Shown in pieces: positions 1 through 6,350 of a DNA stretch of 19,096 bases. The notes under the pieces are model-generated. The model was not told the DNA's origin, did no database searches, and was given only the letters and a program-made list of their open reading frames with translations. Numbering within the stretch: the stretch's first letter is position 1; the number at the start of each line of letters is the position of its first letter. The stretch is from Verrucomicrobiota bacterium (GTDB taxonomy: Bacteria; Verrucomicrobiota; Verrucomicrobiia; Opitutales; Opitutaceae), in contig JAEYQF010000243.1 in NCBI GenBank assembly GCA_023410155.1, positions 1 through 19,096 on the forward strand, written 5' to 3'. The position numbers and the translations under genes were made by a program.

Positions 1-239
1 GTCCATCCGCTGTAACTCGACCCCGATGGGTTAGTGGTCCATCGTGTCAATCTGGCGTTCCAGTTGCCTGTGCCGCCGCCAACAGTGCCGGAGCCGTCTC
101 CATCCCAATAAACCGTGGTTTGCGCTGCGGCGAACGGTGCAAACACGAAGGCGCCTAGAAGGCACGCGAGCGCCCGCCACTTACCTGACGACCACACGCT
201 GGCGAGATCTGCAGGGGCAGATTTGTAAGGCTGGAGCAT
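1..239 (-). CDS. Secreted autotransporter-associated beta-strand-repeat-like protein, N-terminal part (cut by window edge)
   Basis: Translating the minus strand from the ATG at 237-239 gives 79 codons open to the window edge. After about 20 polar residues come a basic-hydrophobic stretch (KWRALACLLGAFVFAP) and an AAAQ motif, which look like a signal peptide cleaved near residue 39. The mature start reads TTVYWDGDGSGTVGGGTGNW, then WTTNPSG. This Tyr-Trp-Asp-Gly, Gly-rich, Asn-Trp pattern is typical of large exoproteins with autotransporter-associated beta-strand repeats, which are abundant in Verrucomicrobiota and often end in a PEP-CTERM-like anchor. The C-terminus is outside the window, so repeat content and anchoring cannot be seen. 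No Shine-Dalgarno site precedes the ATG, and a GTG at codon 15 is an alternative start. It lies 102 bp downstream of the prenyl synthase gene on the same strand. The call is fairly secure as a secreted protein and less so for the exact family. Confidence 0.7.
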   Translation of the reverse strand, partial: MLQPYKSAPADLASVWSSGKWRALACLLGAFVFAPFAAAQTTVYWDGDGSGTVGGGTGNWNARLTRWTTNPSGSSYSGW

Positions 240-341
240 AACCGGTTGATCGGAGCAAAGCACTTACGCTCAAATGGTCAACGCTGAAAATAGGGTGATG
301 CCCCTAGGCTTTGTAGGGCCGTTACCCAAGCAGATCACTTT

Positions 342-1226
342 TCAGGCAGCGCGCTCTACCAGCGACGTTATCAAACTAATCAAGAAGGTGTTAGGAAGGT
401 TGAGGGAGCGGAGCGATTCTCCCGCCGCGGCGCTCTCCCGTCGTGCCATCTCGCGTGAACTCTCCAACCCGTAGACGCTGGGGAATGTGACCTTACCCGC
501 CTTTGCATCTTTCCCGGCAGTTTTTCCGAGCACGGCTGAATCGCCGGTGGCATCGAGGATGTCGTCGGTGATCTGAAAGGCGATGCCCAGGTGCCGCCCG
601 CATCGCCGCAGGATCGCGCGCTGTTCGTCGGTGGCTTCCCCCATGACCCCTCCAAACTCGAACGCGCATTCGATCATCGCGGCCGTTTTCTGTGTGTGGA
701 TGAACTGTAGTTCCTCTGCGGATACGCCTGTTTGCCCTTCCGCCAGCAAATCCGCCATCTGGCCCCCGATGAGACGACGGCTCCCGGCGGCGTCCGCCAG
801 CACCCGCGACAGGGAGTGCGCGAGCGCAGGTTGATCCGCGTATGCCTCAGCGAGCAAGGCGAACGCATGCGTCAGCAGCGCGTCGCCCGCGAGCAGTGCA
901 GTCGCTTCGTCAAACGCCCGATGCGCCGTGGGCCTCCCGCGCCGCAGGTCGTCGTCATCCATGCACGGTAGATCGTCGTGGATAAGTGAATACGTGTGCA
1001 GACACTCGAGCGCCACCGCAGCCGGCAGGGCGCGGCTCGTCGCCGCACCGAACATCTCAGCCGTGGCCAGCACCAACACGGGACGCAGACGCTTGCCGCC
1101 CGCAGTCATGCTGTAGCGCATAGCCTCGTGGATTCGCCCGGGACGCGTGTTAACGGGGGGCAGGAATCGATCGATGCCAGCCTCCACTTCGCTCACCAGA
1201 CGCTTCATTTCGGCGGGGAAATCCAT
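342..1226 (-). CDS. ispA: Polyprenyl synthetase (farnesyl/geranylgeranyl diphosphate synthase)
   Basis: The product (294 aa) is a trans-prenyltransferase that condenses isopentenyl diphosphate with allylic diphosphates, giving FPP or GGPP for undecaprenyl lipids, quinones and carotenoids. The sequence shows GGKRLRP (residues 43-49), the first aspartate-rich motif DDLPCMD (84-90) in HTYSLIHDDLPCMDDDDLRRG context, GGQMADL (154-160), and the second aspartate-rich motif QITDDILD (218-225) followed by GKTAGKDAKAGKVTFP. The two extra residues in the first motif and its close match to E. coli IspA favour a bacterial FPP synthase, although GGPP synthases of this subgroup look alike. The chosen start at 1224-1226 (MDFPAEMKRL) gives the normal family length. 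An in-frame ATG at 1319 would add 31 residues without family character. It is divergent from the FmdB gene across 133 bp. Confidence 0.92.
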   Translation of the reverse strand: MDFPAEMKRLVSEVEAGIDRFLPPVNTRPGRIHEAMRYSMTAGGKRLRPVLVLATAEMFGAATSRALPAAVALECLHTYSLIHDDLPCMDDDDLRRGRPTAHRAFDEATALLAGDALLTHAFALLAEAYADQPALAHSLSRVLADAAGSRRLIGGQMADLLAEGQTGVSAEELQFIHTQKTAAMIECAFEFGGVMGEATDEQRAILRRCGRHLGIAFQITDDILDATGDSAVLGKTAGKDAKAGKVTFPSVYGLESSREMARRESAAAGESLRSLNLPNTFLISLITSLVERAA

Positions 1227-1359
1227 CGGTGCTGTTCGTGTGCGATTTTTCTTCTCCAAGCAATGCTCCTGTTCCCGTCGCCTCCGCCAAGCCCCGATCT
1301 CCAGAAACACACTCGCCAAACCTGCCGGCGCTCCTCATAACGCCGCGCTCTTTCCTCCC

Positions 1360-1614
1360 ATGCCTACCTACGAATACGCGTGTCCCAAGTGCGGCCATAC
1401 GTTCGAGCAATTCCAATCCATGCGCGACGAGCCGCTGAAGAAGTGCCCGAAATGCAAAAAGGCGGGCGTGAAGCGCCTGATCGGCGGCGGAGCCGGCTTG
1501 ATCTTCAAAGGCACCGGCTTCTACATCACGGACTACAAGAAGACGTCCTCCAAACCTGAAGGCGGCGGCGAAAAAACTCCCGCCAAGAGCGACGCCAAAA
1601 CGCCGGCCAAGTAA
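1360..1614 (+). CDS. FmdB-family zinc-ribbon protein
   Basis: This 84-aa protein begins MPTYEYACPKCGHTFE, the hallmark of the FmdB putative regulatory protein family. Two Cys-x-x-Cys pairs (Cys8/Cys11 and Cys29/Cys32) form a probable zinc ribbon, followed by RLIGGGAGLIFKGTGFYITDY, which is also conserved in the family. The tail from about residue 62 is low-complexity, rich in Lys, Pro, Gly and Ala, and probably disordered. The start at 1360 is set by the family N-terminus; the open frame extends upstream to 1147, but that part overlaps the divergent prenyl synthase gene. The cellular role of this family is not firmly established; it was first named from methylotroph amide-uptake regulation. 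The stop is 6 bp before the next gene, so the two are probably cotranscribed. Confidence 0.9.
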   Translation: MPTYEYACPKCGHTFEQFQSMRDEPLKKCPKCKKAGVKRLIGGGAGLIFKGTGFYITDYKKTSSKPEGGGEKTPAKSDAKTPAK

Positions 1615-1620
1615 ACCACC

Positions 1621-2277
1621 ATGAACACCAAGAGCTCCGCCGCGTCAGGACCCAGCTGGACCGAGGTTATCCTTGGCGCCTTCCTGAGCATCCTGCTGGG
1701 GGCGACGCTCGCCGCGGTGTTCCTGGTGCTCAAGCCCGTCCAAATCACGAAAGCGCCACCTGCGGACGAAGAGCGCAAAGCCGGCGAGGTTTACTACATC
1801 GAAGGTAGCCGCAACGCGTCCAATCTCCGCGCGCTTCAGCAGAAACAAGCTGATTTCTTTGCCGGCCAGTCCGTGCGGTTCACCGAAGAAGAACTCAACT
1901 TCCTCGTCGCTCCGGCCCCGGCGGCCAAAGCGCCGGCCGAGGCGGAAAACATGCTTTCCGCCGGCACCCCTAATTTCCGCATCGCTGACGATCTGCTGCA
2001 GATTGGGGTGCCGCTGAACCTCAACGTCCTCGGATACGCGCCCACCATCGTCGCCCAAGTCCGCGGGACGTTTGTGCGCAGCGACCACGTTTTCGCGCTC
2101 GAACCCAGCGAGTTCTACATCGGTTCCTGCCCGCTGCATCGCATCCCGGGAGCTGCGCCATATGTCCTAAGAAAGCTGATACAATCCGCCGCCGTGCCGG
2201 AAGAGGCCGCGGTGGCATGGGGCAATCTGTCGGACGTCAGCGTGCAAGGACGCACGCTCCAGCTCACGATGCCGTGA
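1621..2277 (+). CDS. Conserved hypothetical protein with N-terminal membrane anchor
   Basis: I do not recognise a named family. The 218-aa product has a short Ser/Thr-rich N-terminus, one strong transmembrane helix at about residues 16-38 (VILGAFLSILLGATLAAVFL), and a soluble domain probably outside the membrane. The soluble part contains EVYYIEGSRNASNL, FAGQSVRFTEEELNFLV, a Pro/Ala-rich linker (about residues 97-111), and a beta-rich C-terminal half ending in VQGRTLQLTMP. The FTEEELN segment resembles lines seen in lipid-binding or DUF2993-like proteins, but the similarity is too weak for a call. It starts 6 bp after the FmdB stop codon, suggesting an operon with it. A 6-bp perfect hairpin begins right after its stop. 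Confidence 0.75.
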   Translation: MNTKSSAASGPSWTEVILGAFLSILLGATLAAVFLVLKPVQITKAPPADEERKAGEVYYIEGSRNASNLRALQQKQADFFAGQSVRFTEEELNFLVAPAPAAKAPAEAENMLSAGTPNFRIADDLLQIGVPLNLNVLGYAPTIVAQVRGTFVRSDHVFALEPSEFYIGSCPLHRIPGAAPYVLRKLIQSAAVPEEAAVAWGNLSDVSVQGRTLQLTMP

Positions 2278-2290
2278 GGCTCGACTCGAG

Positions 2291-2356
2291 CCGCACTTTG
2301 GCGCGACGTGGTCCGCACCTTGGCGTGACCCGGTCCGGAGGGTGGCATGACCCGGC
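2291..2356. repeat. Three tandem imperfect 22-bp repeats
   Basis: Units at 2291-2312, 2313-2334 and 2335-2356 abut exactly. The first two match at 18 of 22 positions and the second and third at 16 of 22; the shared core is TTGGCG[CT]GAC or GTGGCATGAC followed by C/G-rich bases. The 14-bp word TCGAGCCGCACTTT flanks the array at 2286-2299 and 2374-2387. A perfect hairpin, GGCTCG-ACT-CGAGCC, sits at 2278-2292 directly after the upstream stop codon, and a weaker one (GAGCCG/CGGCTC) at 2376-2397. The array lies in the 188-bp gap before murJ. It could be a dispersed intergenic repeat or a protein-binding array. No coding function is evident. Confidence 0.7.
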
Positions 2357-2465
2357 GCGCAATGTGTCCCGAGTCGAGCCGCACTTTGTCCCGGCTCAGT
2401 GCGGAGGTGCGCGTGAGTTGGGTTAAGTTCTTGCTCCGTCTTTCGCGCGTCGGGAAAACGATGCG

Positions 2466-4040
2466 GTGTCCAAGAAGCTGAAGAACATCGGCATCGTCTC
2501 GTTGCTCACGAGCGTGTCGCGCGTGCTCGGACTCGCCCGCGATCAGTTGGGGGCCGCGATCTTCGGCGCGAGCGAGCTCAATTCGGCTTTTATCACGGCG
2601 TTCAGCTTGCCGAATCTGTTTCGTCGCCTGCTCGGTGAGGGCGCGCTCACGGCGGCGTTTGTGCCGACGCTGCAGGAGGAGTTGCACGAGCGCGGACGCG
2701 CGGGCGCGTTCGAGTTGTTGAGCAAAGTCACGTCGTGGCTGCTGCTCGTCACGGGTGGGCTGTGCGCGGTCGCGATGGTGCTCTTCAGTCAGTCGCGACT
2801 GCTGCCGGGACACGAATCGAAGTGGTATCTCGCGGCGGATCTCTCGGTGTGGCTGTTTCCGTATCTCGCGATGATCTGTCTCGCGGCCGCGCTCAATGCC
2901 ACCCTCAACGTGTTCGAGCGTTTCACCGAGCCGGCGTTGTCGCCGATCTGGCTGAATCTCTCGATGATCGCGTCGCTCGGCGGCATTGGCTGGCAAGTGG
3001 CGGAAACCGATCTCGGGCGCATGCAATGGCTCTGCGCGGGCGTGCTCGTGGGCGGTGCGCTGCAGCTCGGCGTGCCGGCGGGCGTGCTCATGCGCGAAGG
3101 CTGGCGGCCGCGACTGGATTTCGGGTTGTCGCCGCGCGTGAAAACGATCGCGGCGTTGATGGCGCCGGGGCTTTTCGGCACGGCGATCTATCAAATCAAC
3201 GTCTACATCTCGCGGCTCTTCGCGTTCTCGATCGACGAGGCATCGGCCACGCTGCTGTTTTATGCGAATCGTCTCATGGAGCTGCCGATCGGTGTGTTTG
3301 CGATCGCGGTGGCGACGGTCGTCTATCCGCTGATCGCGCGACACGCGGCGGAGAAGAATCACGTCGCGATGGCCGATGATTATCGCAAAGGCGTGCGGCT
3401 GATTCTTCTCATCAACATCCCCGCGGCGGCGGGACTCGCGCTGCTGAGCGAGCCGATCGTGCGCGTGTTGTTTCAGCACGGCCGCTTCGGCGCAGACGAC
3501 ACGCTCGCGATGGCGCCGCTGCTGGCGTTGTTCGCGGTGGGCATGCCGTTCTTCTCCGTGGTGAGTCTGACCACGCGCGCGTTCTACGCGATGAAGGACA
3601 CGGTGACGCCGGTAAAAATCGCGACGGTCAGCTTCGTCGTGAATGTAGGGCTGAGCTGGATACTCAAGGATGTGCTTGGTGCGCCCGGTCTGGTGATCGC
3701 GAGCACCACGGCAGTGCTCGTGCAGACGTGCGTGCTCCAGCGGCTGCTCGCGCGCCGACTCGAGGGCATGCGCTTCGGCGCGTTGTGGTCCGCGATCGGA
3801 AAACTGCTCGTCGCTACGCTCGTCATGAGCGCGGTGGTGGGTGGCGGTTGGCTCGGGCTGCGCTTTGCGATCGAGGGACGCACGGCGGACGTCGTGGCGT
3901 TGGTCACGCTGATTCCCGCCGGCGTTGCGAGCTACGCGGCGATGCTGTGGGTGTTGCGCGTGGAAGGTTTGGAAGAAGTGACGGACCTGCTGAGACGTTT
4001 CCGGCGTAAGCGCGCACGAACGGAGGCGGGAAAAACATGA
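2466..4040 (+). CDS. murJ: Lipid II flippase MurJ (MviN family)
   Basis: This 524-aa polytopic membrane protein of the MOP exporter superfamily moves lipid II across the inner membrane for peptidoglycan synthesis. Diagnostic segments include VSRVLGLARDQLGAAIFG near the N-terminus, FSLPNLFRRLLGEGALTAAFVP (about residues 46-67; the Arg/Glu and LxGEGA core are classic MurJ signatures), ALNATLNVFERFTEPALSPI, QINVYISRLFAF, LPIGVFAIAVATVVYP, and RVLFQHGRFGADDT. Length and about 14 predicted hydrophobic helices fit the family. Translation begins with GTG (2466-2468); MSKKLKNIGIVSLLTSVSR is the expected N-terminus, and no in-frame ATG gives a better start. The C-terminus is Arg/Lys-rich (RRFRRKRARTEAGK). 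Its stop overlaps the next start by ATGA, implying translational coupling with the downstream transporter gene. Confidence 0.96.
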   Translation: MSKKLKNIGIVSLLTSVSRVLGLARDQLGAAIFGASELNSAFITAFSLPNLFRRLLGEGALTAAFVPTLQEELHERGRAGAFELLSKVTSWLLLVTGGLCAVAMVLFSQSRLLPGHESKWYLAADLSVWLFPYLAMICLAAALNATLNVFERFTEPALSPIWLNLSMIASLGGIGWQVAETDLGRMQWLCAGVLVGGALQLGVPAGVLMREGWRPRLDFGLSPRVKTIAALMAPGLFGTAIYQINVYISRLFAFSIDEASATLLFYANRLMELPIGVFAIAVATVVYPLIARHAAEKNHVAMADDYRKGVRLILLINIPAAAGLALLSEPIVRVLFQHGRFGADDTLAMAPLLALFAVGMPFFSVVSLTTRAFYAMKDTVTPVKIATVSFVVNVGLSWILKDVLGAPGLVIASTTAVLVQTCVLQRLLARRLEGMRFGALWSAIGKLLVATLVMSAVVGGGWLGLRFAIEGRTADVVALVTLIPAGVASYAAMLWVLRVEGLEEVTDLLRRFRRKRARTEAGKT

Positions 4041-5008
4041 AGTGGAGACCGGACTGGTTCGTCATCGGGATGGGCGTGGCGATCGTGCTGGCGTGGATCG
4101 CACCGGAGGCGGGCGCGAGCGGTGGTTGGTTGCACGCGGATCTGCTGAACAAGTTTGGCGTCGCGCTCGTGTTCTTCCTCAGTGGATTGTCGCTGTCGTT
4201 TGCAGATCTGAAGCAAGGCACGCTGCGGTGGCCGTTGCATCTGGTGGTGCAGGTGAGCGTGTTTTTGGTGTTTCCGCTCGTGGGCATCGGGGCGCTCTGG
4301 CTCGTGGGTGACGCGCTGCCACACGCGTTGAGCGCGGGCTTCTACTTTCTATGCGTGTTGCCTTCGACGGTGTCGTCATCGGTCGCGCTCACGGCGGCGG
4401 CTCGCGGCAATGTGCCGGCGGCCGTGTTCAACGCCACGATGTCGAGTCTGCTGGGCGTGTTCATCACGCCGCTTTGGGTCAGCTGGCGCCTGGAGTCATC
4501 GGGGCAGGCGATGCCACTCGGCGACGTGATTCTCGATCTCGTGCTCTGGCTGCTCGTGCCGCTGGCGCTGGGGCACGGGAGCCGGTTGTTTTTGCGTGAG
4601 TGGGCGCTGCGCAATCGCGGTTGGCTGAAATACGTGGATCGCGTGACGATCCTGGTGATCATCTACACGTCATTTTGCGACTCGGTGGCGGGCGGCGTCT
4701 GGCGTGATCAGCGCGCGGTGGATTTGATTGCCGTCGTGGTGGGATCGCTGGTGCTGTTCGTCGTGTTGATGCTGATCGTGCGAGCCGCGTGTCGGGCGCT
4801 GCAGTTCAACGCGGCGGATCGGATTGCAGCCATGTTTTGCGGTTCGAAGAAGAGCATCGCGCAGGGAGTGCCGATGGCGCGTTTGATTTTTGGCGCCGAC
4901 CCGCATGTTGCACTGATGCTCGTGCCGCTGATCGTATATCACCAACTGCAGTTGATTCTGTGCAGCGTGCTGGCGGAGCGGTGGGCCAACCGAAAGGACG
5001 AAACATGA
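4037..5008 (+). CDS. Bile acid:sodium symporter-like transporter (SBF-like, YfeH type)
   Basis: This 323-aa protein with about ten hydrophobic segments belongs to the SBF-like branch of the BASS/CPA superfamily. Recognisable family lines are FGVALVFFLSGLSLSF (about 40-55), FYFLCVLPSTVSSSVALTAAARGNVPAAVFNATMSSLLGVFITPL (about 102-146, a crossover region likely forming the ion site), and FCGSKKSIAQGVPMARLIF (about 266-284). E. coli YfeH and related proteins have this architecture; their substrates are not settled, so none is named here. GGAGG at 4022-4026 is a good ribosome-binding site 10 bases before the ATG. The start overlaps the murJ stop and its own stop overlaps the next start (ATGA both times). 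Whether the carrier relates to cell-wall work or is simply cotranscribed is unknown. Confidence 0.9.
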   Translation: MKWRPDWFVIGMGVAIVLAWIAPEAGASGGWLHADLLNKFGVALVFFLSGLSLSFADLKQGTLRWPLHLVVQVSVFLVFPLVGIGALWLVGDALPHALSAGFYFLCVLPSTVSSSVALTAAARGNVPAAVFNATMSSLLGVFITPLWVSWRLESSGQAMPLGDVILDLVLWLLVPLALGHGSRLFLREWALRNRGWLKYVDRVTILVIIYTSFCDSVAGGVWRDQRAVDLIAVVVGSLVLFVVLMLIVRAACRALQFNAADRIAAMFCGSKKSIAQGVPMARLIFGADPHVALMLVPLIVYHQLQLILCSVLAERWANRKDET

Positions 5009-5292
5009 ACGAAAAACCTCCTCTCAATGTCTGGCACAACACCGCCGCCCAGCGCTACGAAGCGACCGTCGACGGATTCCTCGCCGAGTGTGACTATGTG
5101 CGCGAAGGCGACCGGATGGTGCTCACACACACCTTTGTGCCGCCGGAAATGCGGGGTCGAGGGATCACGGAAGCGCTCGTTCGCGCCGCCCTTGATGATG
5201 CCCGCGCTGAAGGCCGCAAGGTCGTGCCCGCCTGCTCTTACGTCGCGACGTTTGTGAAGCGTCACCCTCAGTATCAGTCTCTGCTGGCCTGA
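5005..5292 (+). CDS. Small GNAT-like N-acetyltransferase (COG2388/Acetyltransf_CG type)
   Basis: This 95-aa protein matches the short GNAT-like family typified by E. coli YjdJ and eukaryotic GTLF3B-like proteins. The N-terminal strands (NTAAQRYEATVDGFLAECDYV) are followed by LTHTFVPPEMRGRGITEALV (about 40-59), where RGRG is the acetyl-CoA pyrophosphate-binding turn. The C-terminal line KVVPACSYVATFVKRHPQYQ (about 72-91) is the signature of this small family, with the Cys and the His-Pro pair in their usual places. The acceptor is unknown. The start is fixed by AAGGA at 4994-4998, six bases upstream, and by overlap with the preceding stop (ATGA). It is the last gene of the murJ operon as far as can be seen; 78 bp separate it from the TetR gene. 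Confidence 0.9.
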   Translation: MNEKPPLNVWHNTAAQRYEATVDGFLAECDYVREGDRMVLTHTFVPPEMRGRGITEALVRAALDDARAEGRKVVPACSYVATFVKRHPQYQSLLA

Positions 5293-5336
5293 CGGCGGTG
5301 TTCACAACGAGGAGACTTATTGCGATTTGGACTTGA

Positions 5337-5356
5337 AGTTTACCAGATGGTCAACT
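5337..5356. promoter_or_regulatory. Candidate TetR/NemR-type operator upstream of the regulator gene
   Basis: The 20-bp imperfect palindrome AGTTTACC-AGAT-GGTCAACT has arms matching at 7 of 8 positions and lies 14 bp before the TetR-family start codon, where an autoregulatory operator is expected. Its ACC-N4-GGT core resembles the NemR box of E. coli as I recall it (TAGACC-N4-GGTCTA). The half-site GTCAACTA recurs at 6062-6069, ahead of the pump genes. Binding is inferred. Confidence 0.5.
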
Positions 5357-5370
5357 AACGTCTGGGCATC

Positions 5371-5985
5371 ATGGGAAGAACATCTGACGCCGACGAGCGG
5401 TTGAAGGACGCCGCGCTCGCCCTCATCTGGGAGGAGAGCTACGGCGCGGTCACCATCGATGATATCTGCAAGCGCGCTGACGTTAAGAAGGGGAGTTTTT
5501 ATTACTTCTTCGACTCGAAAGCCGCGCTTGCGGTGGCGGCGATGGAGAAACTCTGGGCGACGAGCTGGAAACCCGTGCTCGACCGGGAGTTTTCGTCCTC
5601 CGTGCCGCCTCTGGAGCGGCTGGTCAACTACTTCAAGATCGTTCATACCTTCCAAGCGGACGCCAAGCTGCAGCGAGGTAAGGTCTTGGGCTGTCCTGCG
5701 TGTTCCATCGGCTCAGAGGTGAGCACGCACGAGATCAACGTCACCGATACGATTCGCGAGATCATGATGCGCAAGCGGCGCTACTACGAATCGGCGATTC
5801 GCGACGCTGTGGCCGAGGGTGCGATCGAGCCCTGCGATCCGGCGCAGAAGACCGTCGCACTCGTAGCCTTGATCGACGGACTTTTGAGCCAGTCCCGGAT
5901 CATGAATGATCCTGAGCCGCTACGATCGCTCCCGGCCTTGGCGTTGGATCTCCTTCGTCCAACAAGAGCTCCCGTAGTTAACTGA
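5371..5985 (+). CDS. TetR/AcrR-family repressor, NemR-like
   Basis: This 204-aa regulator has an N-terminal TetR helix-turn-helix at about residues 28-53 (TIDDICKRADVKKGSFYYFF then DSKAAL), nearly the textbook motif. The C-terminal ligand domain contains KVLGCPACSIGSEVS (104-118). Against E. coli NemR as I remember it, Cys108 falls on NemR Cys106, the sensor for N-ethylmaleimide, methylglyoxal and hypochlorite. Arg176 falls where NemR has Lys175, and both proteins end that helix with EPL at equal spacing. A second cysteine, Cys111, has no NemR counterpart; Cys33 and Cys155 are also present. The gene precedes the RND pump in the same direction and probably represses itself and the pump. The start at 5371 places the HTH normally; no clear ribosome-binding site is seen. 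Family is certain; the NemR-like sensing role is inference. Confidence 0.9.
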   Translation: MGRTSDADERLKDAALALIWEESYGAVTIDDICKRADVKKGSFYYFFDSKAALAVAAMEKLWATSWKPVLDREFSSSVPPLERLVNYFKIVHTFQADAKLQRGKVLGCPACSIGSEVSTHEINVTDTIREIMMRKRRYYESAIRDAVAEGAIEPCDPAQKTVALVALIDGLLSQSRIMNDPEPLRSLPALALDLLRPTRAPVVN

Positions 5986-6010
5986 TCCATTTCCCCGCCT
6001 CCCACTTTCC

Positions 6011-6040
6011 AGGCGCACTCTATCACGTGCGCCTTCTTTA
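6011..6040 (+). terminator. Possible rho-independent terminator after the TetR gene
   Basis: A perfect 8-bp inverted repeat AGGCGCAC (6011-6018) / GTGCGCCT (6027-6034) with an 8-base loop is followed by TTCTTTA. It lies 25 bp after the regulator stop codon and before the second operator-like site, so it would separate the regulator transcript from the pump transcript. The U-tract is interrupted by a C, making it modest in strength. Confidence 0.5.
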
Positions 6041-6048
6041 GACCTTAA

Positions 6049-6068
6049 AACTAACTAAACAGTCAACT
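6049..6068. promoter_or_regulatory. Second operator-like site in the pump leader
   Basis: AACTAACT-AAAC-AGTCAACT is a weak palindrome (5 of 8 arm positions). Its right half shares GTCAACTA with the site before the TetR gene. It lies after the regulator's putative terminator and about 280 bp before the adaptor gene, in A/T-richer DNA than its surroundings, as expected of a promoter region. A role as regulator binding site is inference. Confidence 0.35.
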
Positions 6069-6350
6069 ACTCAAAGCCCTTTTCCGATGAAGCGCACATT
6101 CTCGACTTTTTCTACACCCGCCACAGCGGTTCTCCGCCGGCGTCTCCAGACCCCGCCCGCCAAGGGTGGCCTCCCGTTCCTAGGGCGTTCGCTCTTGGGT
6201 GATCCGCGCCTCGACCGCGCTGCCACCGGCAGCAGCCCGCTTTGGAATCGGACCTTGCTCGATCGCCTCCACGCGCCGCTCACCCGTTATCACGATTAGC
6301 CGCGGCCATTTTCCGGCCTTTCGCATCACACACACTCCATCACCTGCATC
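6069..6350 (+). other. Long leader before the efflux operon
   Basis: This 282-bp stretch holds no convincing gene. A 70-codon open frame (6087-6299) lacks a ribosome-binding site and has a Pro/Arg/Leu-rich product that looks like random high-GC reading. Visible structure is a perfect hairpin GCTGCC-ACC-GGCAGC at 6219-6233 and a short palindromic GGCC pair near 6303-6317. If transcription starts near 6070-6090, the pump mRNA would have an untranslated leader of about 260 bases, which leaves room for post-transcriptional control; nothing here matches a known riboswitch. Confidence 0.35.

Noticed and set aside
2115..3479. A 454-codon open frame on the minus strand
   Set aside because: It lies antisense to murJ and the preceding gene. 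Its product is dominated by Arg, His, Asp and Gln, with no domain, as expected opposite a GC-rich membrane protein gene.
6118..6180. A second copy of the GC-rich palindrome found at 13100-13168
   Set aside because: It shares words such as CCGGCG and GACCCCGCCCG, but the order differs and no comparable stem can be formed; chance similarity in high-GC DNA is likely.
6087..6299. A possible 70-aa leader peptide before the efflux adaptor
   Set aside because: There is no ribosome-binding site, no signal or domain, and the composition looks like random high-GC reading. It is kept only as part of the leader description.
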